Assembly (NCBI GenBank): GCA_913065105.1
Contig: CAJXZZ010000025.1
Location: 1-34,795 of the forward strand
Direction of reading: 5' to 3'
Source: an uncultured Gammaproteobacteria bacterium
GTDB taxonomy: Bacteria > Pseudomonadota > Gammaproteobacteria > SZUA-229
Length of the DNA: 34,795 nt
Numbering within the stretch: position 1 is the stretch's first letter; each line of letters opens with the position of its first letter. Both the position numbers and the translations under genes were made by a program. Below are positions 1 to 10,696 of the stretch, piece by piece. The notes beneath the pieces were generated by a model that worked only from the letters and a program-made list of their open reading frames with translations, searched no databases and was not told the DNA's origin.

Positions 1-236
1 TCGCCATAGGTGGCAGGGTACTGTGCCTTGAGCTGCTCCTTTGTTAGTTTGAACCAGTTATCCATCTCTGGCGGCGGTGCATCAGCCCAGTAACGCGCAT
101 TTTGGATACCAGGTATCACTGCTGTATCACTTAAGGATTCTGGTAATGGATTTCGTTCCGGCAGACTGGAACAGCCCGTCACAATTACTATTGCACAGAA
201 TTGAATAAGAAATAATTTTAATACTGAGTGTTTCAT
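1..236 (-). CDS. patatin-like phospholipase family lipoprotein, N-terminal part
   Basis: Partial gene: the ATG is at 236 and the frame stays open to the window edge, giving about 78 codons. The N-terminus is a lipoprotein signal with the lipobox V-T-G-C (Cys22), so the product should be lipid-anchored in the cell envelope. After it comes a segment with NPLPESL, then VIPGIQNARYW, then a Lys/Gln-rich stretch. This order resembles the start of lipoprotein patatins (serine acyl hydrolases), in which it precedes the glycine-rich oxyanion loop. The catalytic GxSxG and DG(G/A) motifs would lie outside the window, so the family call rests on this short N-terminal similarity from memory. The gene starts 32 bp after the stop of the DUF1254 lipoprotein gene on the same strand, so the two are probably co-transcribed. 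Confidence 0.55.
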   Translation of the reverse strand, partial: MKHSVLKLFLIQFCAIVIVTGCSSLPERNPLPESLSDTAVIPGIQNARYWADAPPPEMDNWFKLTKEQLKAQYPATYG

Positions 237-268
237 TAAATGTTATTTTTTAAGACAAAAGATGAAGA

Positions 269-1705
269 CTACTTTAGCAGCATCTCAGCTTTCGGTGGCG
301 ACCAGGTTTTATATTTTTCGAAATCCGGCATATAGATCCGCAAAATGACATCCAGGTTTTCATCTTTACGATTAATGGGTAGCCAGTTTTCCTCTGGGAC
401 ACCGTCTGGTTTTTGCGCGGCAACGTAGATCTCGATACCACCATCGGCGTTTAGCTTCATGCCCGCATTCTCTCCCACGCTGTATTTTTTGTGATCATTC
501 GGAATGAAAAAACCGTTGGCGGAATCATATAAGGTTAACGACCAGAATATCTTTGCCGGTGGCAATTCTTCCTTGCTCATGCGAATCACATAATCATTCT
601 TCGCATTCATCGGTTGGCCGTCCTTGGTCAGCACGGGTGGATACAACGCTTCGGTTGCCGGTAAGCCGATCGGACCAAGCACCGATTGTATCAACAGGGT
701 CTCCAGCGATATCTCTCCCCTGGTCTTGAACATGCCCGAACCAAGCTTGGCGGTAACGGCCGGATCCATGGCGCGGGCAAATTCCGTTTTTCGGATCTGC
801 TCGGTGATCGCTCTGAATTGCTTGCCATCAATGCTTGCGACTTTGTTCTTGTCAAACGTCTTGCCCGGCTTGATACCGATTGACTGCATCGCAGCGAGAA
901 AGCCCTTTTCCACTTCGTTATCAGGATCAAAGCTGGTGTGATTGACCACGAATTGCATCACTTCCAGAAAGTTGTTTTCATACACATCAGGATCAGTTTT
1001 TCCAACACTGGGGAATTGCACATCATCTATTGCCCTGGTCGGCTGGCCTTGAAATTCAGACAAGGTGATGGTTTTGACCGATTGCATCTGGCCAAGGATT
1101 CTCTCAAAGCGAGCTTTATCGTTGGCATGAGGCATGACGCGAAACACGGCAGAAACAAAATCACCGGTCATTTCGATATTGCGATCAACACCCTTGATTT
1201 TGCCACCATCAAAACCCTCCGTGCGAGAAGTATAAAACAGCACTTTCTCGGGTTTGCCAAAGTCACCTTTGGTCACGGACATCGGCGCATTCACGTAGTG
1301 ATCATAACCAGTCACCATCAATGAGGCGTACCTGGAATCAAATACCGGAATATCGAGGATCACCGGGGCCTTACGCAAATCCAGCATACAGCCAATGTAA
1401 AGCGTATCGTTGTTGGGCCGCGCGATCTCGCGCGTCGTGTCATCTTTGAGCTGGGTATCGGCAATACACTTGTTCCATCCACCATTCTTCAGTGCAAACT
1501 TGTTGTTAACATTGTACATCGCCACATACTGATAAGAGCGACGGACAATATTCTCGATTTGTTCATCGGTCAGTTGTGCCGAGACGCTGGCCGCGTCGAC
1601 TGACCCTTTGGTCGTTGTCGATGAGTTTGCTTTGTCCTTGCCACAAGACACCAATAACGACAGGGCCAGTAGGCCAGTCATTACTAACATAACTTTGATT
1701 TTCAT
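269..1705 (-). CDS. DUF1254/DUF1214 domain-containing lipoprotein
   Basis: 478-residue exported protein with a lipoprotein signal (lipobox L-V-S-C, Cys21). The N-terminal half has the DUF1254 character: a YxYVAMYNVNN stretch, then RPNNDTLYIGCMLDL and later YASLMVTGYDHYV. The C-terminal part has the DUF1214 character, with a conserved IFWSLTLYDS stretch and the PEENWLPI motif near residue 440. The two domains are commonly fused in this order. Molecular function is not established, and I do not infer a substrate. The start is supported by a strong ribosome-binding site (AAAGGAG) about 8 nt upstream of the ATG. A palindrome (TACTAA-N6-TTAGTA) lies about 30 bp upstream. The patatin lipoprotein gene follows in the same direction. 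Confidence 0.8.
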   Translation of the reverse strand: MKIKVMLVMTGLLALSLLVSCGKDKANSSTTTKGSVDAASVSAQLTDEQIENIVRRSYQYVAMYNVNNKFALKNGGWNKCIADTQLKDDTTREIARPNNDTLYIGCMLDLRKAPVILDIPVFDSRYASLMVTGYDHYVNAPMSVTKGDFGKPEKVLFYTSRTEGFDGGKIKGVDRNIEMTGDFVSAVFRVMPHANDKARFERILGQMQSVKTITLSEFQGQPTRAIDDVQFPSVGKTDPDVYENNFLEVMQFVVNHTSFDPDNEVEKGFLAAMQSIGIKPGKTFDKNKVASIDGKQFRAITEQIRKTEFARAMDPAVTAKLGSGMFKTRGEISLETLLIQSVLGPIGLPATEALYPPVLTKDGQPMNAKNDYVIRMSKEELPPAKIFWSLTLYDSANGFFIPNDHKKYSVGENAGMKLNADGGIEIYVAAQKPDGVPEENWLPINRKDENLDVILRIYMPDFEKYKTWSPPKAEMLLK

Positions 1706-1736
1706 TTCTCATCTCCTTTAAAAATGAATGGATACC

Positions 1737-1754
1737 TACTAACTTGAATTAGTA
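1737..1754. promoter_or_regulatory. operator-like inverted repeat upstream of the DUF1254 gene
   Basis: TACTAA, a 6-nt spacer and TTAGTA form a perfect 6-bp inverted repeat 32 bp upstream of the DUF1254 lipoprotein start, in an AT-rich 257-bp gap (1706-1962). It could be a small operator or a weak hairpin in the 5' leader. I saw no clear promoter pair near it and no regulator gene adjacent, so this is only a candidate. The rest of the gap shows no gene. Confidence 0.25.
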
Positions 1755-1962
1755 ATAAAAAAACAAAACCAACATAAATCAATTTTTTAGAAAATAAAAC
1801 GCTTTAGAAAAATCATCTAAATGCTGGTCGTAGCATGCCTAAAATTGTTTTCTTCTTTGTACTTTATCACCGCTGTTCCCGAGTACATTATGACTTAAAA
1901 TATATTGTTGCGTCGACCGGTTGAGATTGCCGCCAACAGCTTACTTTCAACGACCAGCTCGA

Positions 1963-2802
1963 CTATAAGAGAAAATGCATACCAATGTAAGCACCATCAT
2001 AACCATAGGAAATAGTCTGCTTCTCTAGATCATCTTCGATAACAACATCGGCATCAAAATAAGCCAGCCCCATGACAACACCAAAATGCCGATTGACTCG
2101 ATATTGAGCATTAATGGATGTTTGAAATACGTTGGCACTCAAGTCGTCATGTGAGCCTGTTACAAATGCCACCTTGGTTGCAAAACTCCAGCCATCTGTG
2201 ATGCGGAATAAAAAATTAAGCCCGATCAACGGCAGAGGTGCAAATATTTTAGTCTCTTCTTCAATAGATCCTGCAGTGGTCACGCCACCAATGGTTATCT
2301 GACCATCAGCCCTGAAAACATATTTGAGGTCGAGCCCGTAGATACCCACCATCAAGTCGATCTTACTGTGGTCATCTTTAAACAGGTTATAACCGTAATC
2401 AAACTGATAGAAATTTGTTGTATCAGTGATGCTTGCATCACCAACCACTCTCACATTTTCCAGCGTTTTATCAATATTAAAAATGTCCGATTCACGATTA
2501 ATACTAAAAAATGAAAATCCAAAACTGTGTTTCGGTTTAAATTGATAGGCGCCATAGAAAGTCGTCACGGTCGAAACTTCGGGCAGATCAAGATTACCTT
2601 CAAGGTCAAGATATAGACTACGGCCAGCCTGTTTATCGGTAGCTTTCCAATTTGTATCAAACTTTACGATAGCAGCGCCAACACCTAAGGCAAACTTACT
2701 GTTTTTATATAACTCTATTTGATCCTGCTCAGCATTTACATTACTTGTTGATGCCACCGCAATGATCAGCAAAATATAACTACAGAAAGTTTTTATATTC
2801 AT
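1963..2802 (-). CDS. predicted outer-membrane beta-barrel protein, family not recognised
   Basis: 279 residues with a Sec signal peptide (cleavage likely after VNA near residue 24). The mature part is made of alternating short amphipathic strands separated by charged turns, such as the FGFSFFSINRES, FYQFDYGYNLFKDD, KIDLMVGIYGLDLKYVF and WSFATKVAFVTGS stretches. It ends with YIGMHFLL, a plausible membrane-spanning last strand. Size and pattern suggest a small barrel of roughly 8-12 strands, such as an OmpW-like or other small porin-like protein, but no family motif allows assignment. The gene lies 19 bp downstream of ggt on the same strand and is probably co-transcribed with it. Function unknown. 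Confidence 0.65.
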   Translation of the reverse strand: MNIKTFCSYILLIIAVASTSNVNAEQDQIELYKNSKFALGVGAAIVKFDTNWKATDKQAGRSLYLDLEGNLDLPEVSTVTTFYGAYQFKPKHSFGFSFFSINRESDIFNIDKTLENVRVVGDASITDTTNFYQFDYGYNLFKDDHSKIDLMVGIYGLDLKYVFRADGQITIGGVTTAGSIEEETKIFAPLPLIGLNFLFRITDGWSFATKVAFVTGSHDDLSANVFQTSINAQYRVNRHFGVVMGLAYFDADVVIEDDLEKQTISYGYDGAYIGMHFLL

Positions 2803-2821
2803 TTTATTTAAAGGCAGGCTC

Positions 2822-4516
2822 TTAGTGCAAAACTTCCGCGCTACCTACGCCCCTGCCATCAGATGCAGCATCGATCACGCCGGTATTTTTATTGGTAATA
2901 ATGAGCTGCATGTTTCCATATTCAGAGTCCCTGGCTTTGGTCTTATGCCCAAGTTTCTGCAATGCATTAACCAATTCATCATCAAAAACGTCTGACTCAT
3001 AAGAGATTTCATCCGGCAGGTATTGGTGATGATAGCGGCCGGCATTTACTATTTCATCGGCAGTCTTATTATCATAAAAATCAAGGATACCCAGCAAAAC
3101 CATCGTGATGATACGGCTGCCACCAGGTGTGCCGATAACAGCAACACGATCTTTTGTTTCGACGATACTTGGCGTCATGCTGGACAACATACGTTTACCC
3201 GGTGCAATCGCGTTAGCATGTGAACCCACCAGGCCATAAACATTTGGCACCCCCGGCTTGGAGACAAAATCATCCATTTCATCATTTAACAAAACACCTG
3301 TGCCTTTAGCCACATGACAGGAACCAAAAGGATAATTGATCGACAATGTTGCCGACACTTTATTTCCGTGTTTATCAATAATAGAAAAATGTGTGGTATC
3401 CGTGCCGTTACCCATTGGTTGAGCAACCGGTTTAAGTGACGAACTTGCTGTGGCTTTGTCTCGACTTATACTTTCGACAAGTGATTTAATGTGGGAATCA
3501 GAAACCAGGTATGCTGCCGGCACCTCTATAAAGTCAGGGTCGCCCATATATTCAGCACGATCTCGATAAGCACGTCGCATGGCTTCAACAATATGGTGAA
3601 TACGTTGTGCCTCGTCCATTTTCTCGATATCAAATCCGGCAAGTATCTGTAGGATTTCAGTCAACACCAGACCACCGGATGAGGGTAATGATGCAGCAAC
3701 CAGTTTCATGCCCTTATAATAAGTGATATCAGGCGCGCGTTCTTTTACTTTGTAAGAAGACAGATCTTTTTCTGTCCATATACCACCATGATCAGCTACA
3801 TCTTTCACCATCTTCAACGCTACTTCGCCCTGGTAGAAACCGGCAAAACCAGACTCCGCAATTTTCTGCAAGGTGATGGCTAAATCTTTCTGTATGATCA
3901 TATGGTCTAACGTCGGTACCTCACTCTGCTGCAAAAAAATATCGCTGGCGGCTTTATTCTGCTGCAAGGCTTTTAGACGAAAGCCCGCCATGCGCTGATA
4001 ATATTCATCCACAGGAAAACCTTCACGCGCATACACGATGGCCGGTGCCAGTGACTGAGATAATTTTAATTTTCCGTATTTTTCTGCCAGATGTACGAGA
4101 GCGGCCGGGATACCAGGAATACCTGCTGACAGAACACCGTTGATTGAAGCACCAGGTTTTACTTTGCCGTTCTCATCCAGATACAGATCTTTATGCGCAC
4201 GTGATGGTGCAGTTTCACGCGCATCTATCATCACATACTTATCTTTCAGCGGCTGATGTAACAAGTAGAAGCCACCGCCGCCAATCCCTGATGAATAAGG
4301 CTCTACCACCGCAAGTGACGCGGTAACTGCAATAGCTGCATCGAACGCATTACCGCCCTGATTTAAAATATTTAGACCCGCCTGGGTTGCCAACGGGTGC
4401 GCACTGGCAATGGCTGCCTGTGCAAAAGATTTATTATCAGATGCGTATGCAGCACTCTGAAAGGAGAAAAAGAAAATAAAGAATAGAACACAAATACTAC
4501 GAATGAATTTGTTCAT
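2822..4516 (-). CDS. ggt: gamma-glutamyltransferase (glutathione hydrolase)
   Basis: 564 residues with a signal peptide (hydrophobic segment around 8-20, cleavage near YAS at about 26). GGT is a periplasmic Ntn-hydrolase. It is made as a proenzyme that cleaves itself into large and small subunits, then removes the gamma-glutamyl group from glutathione. Visible family signatures are the ASAHPLAT and NAFDAAIA segments near the N-terminus, IDARETAP with substrate-binding Arg100, the autoprocessing and catalytic Thr374 in GTDTTHFS, and the GTPGGSRI motif near the C-terminus that shapes the oxyanion and substrate site. Length is normal for the family. The downstream partner, 19 bp away, is the beta-barrel gene. 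A gamma-glutamyltransferase beside the ferredoxin-coaD pair is, as I recall, also found in Pseudomonas. Confidence 0.95.
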   Translation of the reverse strand: MNKFIRSICVLFFIFFFSFQSAAYASDNKSFAQAAIASAHPLATQAGLNILNQGGNAFDAAIAVTASLAVVEPYSSGIGGGGFYLLHQPLKDKYVMIDARETAPSRAHKDLYLDENGKVKPGASINGVLSAGIPGIPAALVHLAEKYGKLKLSQSLAPAIVYAREGFPVDEYYQRMAGFRLKALQQNKAASDIFLQQSEVPTLDHMIIQKDLAITLQKIAESGFAGFYQGEVALKMVKDVADHGGIWTEKDLSSYKVKERAPDITYYKGMKLVAASLPSSGGLVLTEILQILAGFDIEKMDEAQRIHHIVEAMRRAYRDRAEYMGDPDFIEVPAAYLVSDSHIKSLVESISRDKATASSSLKPVAQPMGNGTDTTHFSIIDKHGNKVSATLSINYPFGSCHVAKGTGVLLNDEMDDFVSKPGVPNVYGLVGSHANAIAPGKRMLSSMTPSIVETKDRVAVIGTPGGSRIITMVLLGILDFYDNKTADEIVNAGRYHHQYLPDEISYESDVFDDELVNALQKLGHKTKARDSEYGNMQLIITNKNTGVIDAASDGRGVGSAEVLH

Positions 4517-4594
4517 ATATCGTATCTACATTAGATTATAAAGTTTTATAGGAGCTTATTAATACCTCGACAGAAAATACAGAGGTTACAAAAA

Positions 4595-4852
<258 letters not shown>

Positions 4853-4896
4853 CTACAACCCACATCAACCACTTATTCTGCTAATAAGCTTAAGGT

Positions 4897-6005
<1,109 letters not shown>

Positions 6006-6022
<17 letters not shown>

Positions 6023-7307
6023 TCACCGTAACCATACGATCTGGGTGCACTCGACGAGTTAAGGCATCATTAATATCTTTCACATCAACCGATTTTACAT
6101 TGTCAATAAAACGATCGAGGTGATCCATTGGTAAATCGTAAAACCCTATCATTGCAATATACTCGAGCAGCTTACTATTACTATCGATCTTCAATGGGAA
6201 GCTACCGGTAATATTACTTATGCTATCAGCGAGCTCCTGTTTTTCAGGTCCGTTTTCAACATACTTTTTCAACTCCTGATTTAGCAACGACAGGGCCTGA
6301 TCGGTTTGCTCAGTTTTAGTCTGCATACCCATGGTAAAAGTGCCCGTCTCACGAAGCGGCGAAAAATAGCTGTACACACTGTAAGCCAGACCATGTTCTT
6401 CACGTATCACTTCAACCAGCCGGGAAGAAAAACCACTACCGCCAAAAGGATGATTGGCCACATACAGACTATAATAATCATCATCACCACGTTTTGTGCC
6501 TGGCTGCCCGACAAATATGTGTGTTTGCGTTGAAGGGTAATCAATGATGATTTTTTTCGCTTCTGTTAAAAGTTTTACCGCCGGTAAACTAGCGGCTTTT
6601 TCGCCTGCGGGCAATGCGGATAACAATGCCTTAACGATCTCTTCAGCCTGCTCGCGTCCAACATTCCCCACAATGGTGACCGTCGCATTTTTAGCTACAT
6701 AATACTTTTTATAAAAAGCGCGAATATCATCCAGCGTTAGCTTTTCTAGACTCTCTTCCGTACCCGATGTAGGCGATGCGTAAGGGTGCTCCCCAAAAAC
6801 TGCTTTATTAAACGCTACCGCCGCAAGCGCAGACGGTGACTGCTGTCGCGCTTTAACTGCCACCTTCATCCGATTGAGCTCACGTTGATAGGCATCCTGC
6901 GGAAAATCAGGTTGGGTCAACACCTGCTTGAGACTTTCGATGGCAGAATCTAAATATCGTGGCTGCGTCAGACTACGCACACCGACCAATGCCATATCAC
7001 GTGATGCATCATATTCAATTTCAGCACCCACCGATTCAAACGCTTCTGCGATCTGTTGTGACGTTTTTCCTGCCGCGCCCTCGGATAACAGGCCATTAGT
7101 CAATAAGGCCAGGCCACTTATACCAGCGTCACGTGCACTGCCCGCATCAAACGTGATACGCACATCCAGCATCGGAATTTCTGTTGCTGGCACAAATAAC
7201 ACTTTGGCACCATTTTCTGACTGCCAGGTTTGTATCTGTGGTGTTGCGTAAGACGCAACACTAAATAACATCAAATAGATCAAACTGATTATTTTCATTT
7301 TCTTCAT
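6006..7307 (-). CDS. M16 family peptidase subunit lacking the zinc site
   Basis: 433 residues from the ATG at 7307, which begins a signal peptide (cleavage likely after SYA, residue 21), so the protein is periplasmic. The peptidase M16 fold is clear: LLTNGLLSEGAAGKTSQQIAE aligns with the place where active members carry HxxEH, but no zinc-binding His or Glu is present. The C-terminal lobe keeps the GGSGFSSRLVEVIRE and GLAYSVYSY segments typical of the substrate-binding, non-catalytic subunit. It follows an active M16 gene by 34 bp, as in two-subunit M16B peptidases. A longer reading frame begins at 7415, but its extra 36 residues overlap the upstream gene and precede the signal peptide, so I rejected it. 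Confidence 0.9.
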
Positions 7308-7341
7308 AACTAAAAACTGTTGATTACACTGCCCGAAAAAA

Positions 7342-8766
7342 TTAACGACCATGAGCCACTCCTGTTGCCACGGGTGTTGTATTGCCAGAACCATTTTCAA
7401 TGGGTAATGGATCAAGTACCGCCACCGTCAGTCGCTCATCAGTCAAATATTTGTTTGCTACCTGTTGCACCTGCTCGGCCGTTATCGCAAGAATTTTTTC
7501 AACATATTGATCTTTTAACTGCCATGGCAAACCAATGGTTTCAAGCATACCGACTTCCATTGCCTGATAAAATGTTGAGTCCTGCTTATAAACCTGCGAT
7601 GCAACCACCTGTGCTTTGACACGATCCAATTCCTTATCATCGGGTAACTGGTTTTTAATAATATCTATCTCTTCTCGCAGAGCAAATTCCAGCACTTCTA
7701 TCGCCACTTCATCATTCGGTATAGCAGATAACACGAATAAACTTTCGTGTCGTGCAGACATGCCATAACTTGCACTGGCACTGTTTGCTATCTCCTGTCC
7801 ACGGACAAGATTTTTGCTCAGCCGCGCACTGCTGCCACCATCGAGCACGCCAGCTAACACTTCTAAAGCATACATCTCCCACTCTGTTTCCTGACCGACT
7901 ATGCTGGCAGTTAAAACCGGCGCTTTATAACCCATGATGAGATAGGGGATTTTGGCCGGCAGCTCAACCGTAACACGCTGTGTGCCGTATTGTTTGGCCT
8001 CATGCCTGGTCTTTAAGGTGGGGATCACAGAGGTTGGTAACTGGCCAAAATACTGTTTCGCCAGACGGAAGACCTCTTCTGCTTCAACATCACCCGCAAC
8101 AACCAGCGTTGCATTATTTGGCGCATACCATGTTTTATACCATTGGCGTGCATCTTCGACGGTCAGTGTATCTAAGTCTTCCATCCAGCCGATGATGGGT
8201 CTGCGGTAAGGGCTATTAGTGAATGCCAGCGCGTTAAATCGTTCATAGGTCAGCGCCGTTGGTTTGTCATCCGTACGCAGACGACGTTCTTCCTTAACCA
8301 CTTCAATCTCCTTGAGAAACTCTTTTTCATCGAAAATTAAATTTCTCATACGATCCGCTTCCAGCTCGAGGCACAACTCCAGTCTGTCATTAGCTATCTT
8401 CTGAAAGTAAGCCGTATAATCCTGTCCGGTAAAGGCGTTCTCTTCGCCCCCATTGGCGGCCACGATTTCTGAAAATTCACCCGCAGGATGTTTTTCTGTG
8501 CCTTTGAACATCATATGCTCCAGCACATGTGATACCCCGGTAATGCCGTCATGTTCATAGCTGGCACCAATCTTATACCAGACCTGTGATACCACTACCG
8601 GAGCGCGATGATTCTCGATCACCAGCACCTTCATGCCGTTGGACAACAGATAAGACTGTACTGCCTCGTCAGATTGCTGCGGCATCGGTTCTTTGCTGTG
8701 AAATAATACCCAGCCCAGAATAAGCGTTGAAACGGCAACCAGACCCATAATTGACTTTATCTTCAT
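7342..8766 (-). CDS. M16 family zinc metallopeptidase, catalytic subunit
   Basis: 474 residues with a hydrophobic N-terminal segment (about residues 5-22) that should export or anchor it in the periplasm. The inverted zinc-binding motif HxxEH is present as H80-V-L-E83-H84, within GVSHVLEHMMFKGT. The third zinc ligand is the Glu in LELEADRM around 134-136. The usual TAYF and NNATLVVAGD segments follow, and the C-terminal lobe is present. In this family an active and an inactive chain typically pair to form the peptidase chamber, and the next gene encodes such an inactive partner. The natural substrate is not known. The ATG has a ribosome-binding site (AGAAGG). The gene is divergent from ftsY, and the 141-bp gap must hold promoters for both directions. 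Confidence 0.93.
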   Translation of the reverse strand: MKIKSIMGLVAVSTLILGWVLFHSKEPMPQQSDEAVQSYLLSNGMKVLVIENHRAPVVVSQVWYKIGASYEHDGITGVSHVLEHMMFKGTEKHPAGEFSEIVAANGGEENAFTGQDYTAYFQKIANDRLELCLELEADRMRNLIFDEKEFLKEIEVVKEERRLRTDDKPTALTYERFNALAFTNSPYRRPIIGWMEDLDTLTVEDARQWYKTWYAPNNATLVVAGDVEAEEVFRLAKQYFGQLPTSVIPTLKTRHEAKQYGTQRVTVELPAKIPYLIMGYKAPVLTASIVGQETEWEMYALEVLAGVLDGGSSARLSKNLVRGQEIANSASASYGMSARHESLFVLSAIPNDEVAIEVLEFALREEIDIIKNQLPDDKELDRVKAQVVASQVYKQDSTFYQAMEVGMLETIGLPWQLKDQYVEKILAITAEQVQQVANKYLTDERLTVAVLDPLPIENGSGNTTPVATGVAHGR

Positions 8767-8907
8767 TTAAACCTTCTCTTAAACGTTATTTAACTCTGAT
8801 CAACAATAGTTTATCTATACGGCTTGTTACCATACATGTTTTTTATTACAACTATGCAGCCAAGTGATGATAGGATACTCCAATTAATTTTCACTGCATA
8901 AATCATC

Positions 8908-9897
8908 ATGTTTGGTTTCATTAAACGCAAACAAAAAATCGCACCAGAAGCAGAAATTGCCGCTGCAAAGAAACAACCCCAGTCAGAAGATAACACAACT
9001 GATTTAAGTCACTCTCTGGAAAAAACCAAACGCACACTTTCCGATGGCATGGCCGACTTTTTCCTCGGCAAAAAAAGCATCAACAGTGACTTACTTGATG
9101 AGCTGGAAACACACCTGTTAAGCGCTGATGTTGGCATCGATGCTACCACAATCATCATCGATGAACTGCAAAGTAATATCTCGCGCAAAGCCATCAGCGA
9201 TGCTGAATCTCTGCATCTTAAATTAGCCGAGATAATGAAATCTATTCTTCAACCTTGCGAGCAGCCGCTAAATACAGACAGCGCAAAACCTTTTGTCATA
9301 CTCGTTGTTGGCATTAACGGTGCCGGTAAAACTACCAGCATCGGCAAACTCGCCCACCACTTTATGCAACAGGGAAAATCTGTATTGTTAGCCGCCGGTG
9401 ACACTTTCCGTGCCGCTGCGGTTGAACAGCTACAGGAATGGGGTAACCGCAATGATGTCCCGGTGATCTCTCAGGGCACCGGCGCTGACCCGGCATCGGT
9501 TATCTTTGACGCTGTAGCATCAGCAAGTTCAAAAAATATTGATATCGTGATTGCAGATACTGCTGGTCGTTTACATACACAGGATAACCTGATGGCCGAA
9601 CTGGCAAAAATTAAACGCGTGCTGGGTAAGATAGATGCCAACGCACCGCACGAAACTTTAATTGTAATGGATGCTAGTTTTGGACAAAACGCGTTACATC
9701 AGGCACAACAATTTCATAACAGTATTGGTCTAACCGGTATGGCGGTGACCAAACTGGACGGTACCGCAAAAGGCGGTATATTATTTTCCATTGCCAAAAC
9801 CTTAAATCTGCCGGTGCGTTTCATCGGTGTCGGCGAAGGCATCAATGACCTTAGGCCTTTTAATGCCAGTGAGTTTGTAGATGCGCTTCTGGAATAA
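8908..9897 (+). CDS. ftsY: signal recognition particle receptor FtsY
   Basis: 329-residue SRP GTPase that receives SRP-ribosome complexes at the inner membrane and hands them to SecYEG. It has a short charged A region (about 1-35), the N domain, then the G domain: GINGAGKTT (P-loop), GDTFRAAAVEQL, DTAGR and TKLDGTAKGG near the C-terminus, ending with the GVGEGINDLRPF family signature. The N-terminus is short compared with E. coli FtsY, as in many bacteria. One oddity is that the motif usually read as DA(S/G/T)TGQNA is DASFGQNA here, with Phe in place of Thr (codon TTT at about 9679). The gene starts the ftsY-ftsE-ftsX block. Confidence 0.96.
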   Translation: MFGFIKRKQKIAPEAEIAAAKKQPQSEDNTTDLSHSLEKTKRTLSDGMADFFLGKKSINSDLLDELETHLLSADVGIDATTIIIDELQSNISRKAISDAESLHLKLAEIMKSILQPCEQPLNTDSAKPFVILVVGINGAGKTTSIGKLAHHFMQQGKSVLLAAGDTFRAAAVEQLQEWGNRNDVPVISQGTGADPASVIFDAVASASSKNIDIVIADTAGRLHTQDNLMAELAKIKRVLGKIDANAPHETLIVMDASFGQNALHQAQQFHNSIGLTGMAVTKLDGTAKGGILFSIAKTLNLPVRFIGVGEGINDLRPFNASEFVDALLE

Positions 9898-9900
9898 TAA

Positions 9901-9989
9901 AATAGTTAATAGCGAGCAACGAATAGTGAATAAAGAAAAAATCATCGTAATGTGCACTATTCACTGTTCACTATTTACTATTCGCTGCT
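9901..9989. repeat. palindromic array of heptamer repeats
   Basis: Two 35-nt arms, each five heptamers long, flank a 19-nt AT-rich centre (9936-9954). The right arm (9955-9989) reads CACTATT, CACTGTT, CACTATT, TACTATT, CGCTGCT. The left arm (9901-9935), read on the minus strand from 9935 back, is CTTTATT, CACTATT, CGTTGCT, CGCTATT, AACTATT. The arms are therefore in opposite orientation, and 9914-9932 can pair with 9972-9990 over 19 positions with one mismatch and one G-U. The element begins three bases after the ftsY stop and ends seven bases before the ftsE start. It resembles the short tandem heptamer repeats known from other bacterial intergenic regions; copies elsewhere in this genome cannot be tested here. 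Confidence 0.75.
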
Positions 9990-9996
9990 CTTCCAA

Positions 9997-10695
9997 ATGA
10001 TTTATTTCGATAATGTCTGCAAACGTTACCCCGGCGGCCATGATGCTCTAAACCGGGTAAATCTGCGCCTGCCCAAAGGTCAAATGGCATTTCTCACCGG
10101 CCATTCCGGTGCCGGTAAAAGTACCTTACTCAAATTGATCGCCATGATCGAACGCCCGACACGTGGGCAGATTTTTCTTGATGGCGTCAATCTGAATAAT
10201 ATCGGTAATCGGAAAATTCCCTATATCAGACGTAACATCGGCATTATTTTTCAAAACCATCACCTGCTCTACGACCGCCCGGTGTTTGACAATGTTGCCA
10301 TGCCACTCATTATCCAGGGTTATCGACGACAGGAAATACATAAGCGGGTACGCGCAGCGCTGAATCAGGTGGGGCTATTAAGTAAAGAGAAGTCCGCCCC
10401 AATCACCCTGTCTGGTGGTGAACAACAACGTGTTGGTATCGCTCGCGCTATCGTACATAAACCTTTATTACTGCTCGCTGACGAACCTACCGGTAATCTA
10501 GACCCCGAACTCTCAGAAGAGATCATGCAGCTGTTTGCCCGCTTCAATCAGGTTGGCACAACGGTTTTAATTGCCAGTCATGATCTTGATTTAATCAAAC
10601 AGATGGGCTCACCGATGATTAGTTTGCAAGATGGGCAGGTGGCTAATAATGGCCTGCCTTTTAGCGCAGACAGCGCAAAGGCTCCAACTCGCTAA
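9997..10695 (+). CDS. ftsE: cell division ATP-binding protein FtsE
   Basis: 232 residues. FtsE is the ATPase of the FtsEX ABC complex, which activates septal peptidoglycan hydrolases through periplasmic partners. It has the Walker [10 protein letters not shown], the Q-loop [11 protein letters not shown], the signature [14 protein letters not shown], the Walker [13 protein letters not shown] and the H-loop ASHD. I chose the ATG at 9997 because [14 protein letters not shown] matches the family N-terminus. A GTG at 9952 is in frame, but its extra 15 residues are translated heptamer repeat. No Shine-Dalgarno sequence precedes 9997; the repeat element occupies that place. ftsX follows after one base. 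Confidence 0.95.
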   Translation: MIYFDNVCKRYPGGHDALNRVNLRLPKGQMAFLTGHSGAGKSTLLKLIAMIERPTRGQIFLDGVNLNNIGNRKIPYIRRNIGIIFQNHHLLYDRPVFDNVAMPLIIQGYRRQEIHKRVRAALNQVGLLSKEKSAPITLSGGEQQRVGIARAIVHKPLLLLADEPTGNLDPELSEEIMQLFARFNQVGTTVLIASHDLDLIKQMGSPMISLQDGQVANNGLPFSADSAKAPTR

Positions 10696-10696
10696 C

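Noticed and set aside
624-1324. Open frames on the plus strand opposite the DUF1254 gene
   Set aside because: They are antisense to a well-supported gene, lack ribosome-binding sites and show no recognisable protein motif. The same applies to other antisense frames in the window.
7308-7415. N-terminal extension of the zinc-less M16 protein
   Set aside because: The extra 36 residues overlap the upstream M16 gene and would precede a clear signal peptide at the ATG at 7307.
9952-9996. Upstream GTG start for ftsE
   Set aside because: The added residues are translated heptamer repeat; family similarity begins at the ATG at 9997.
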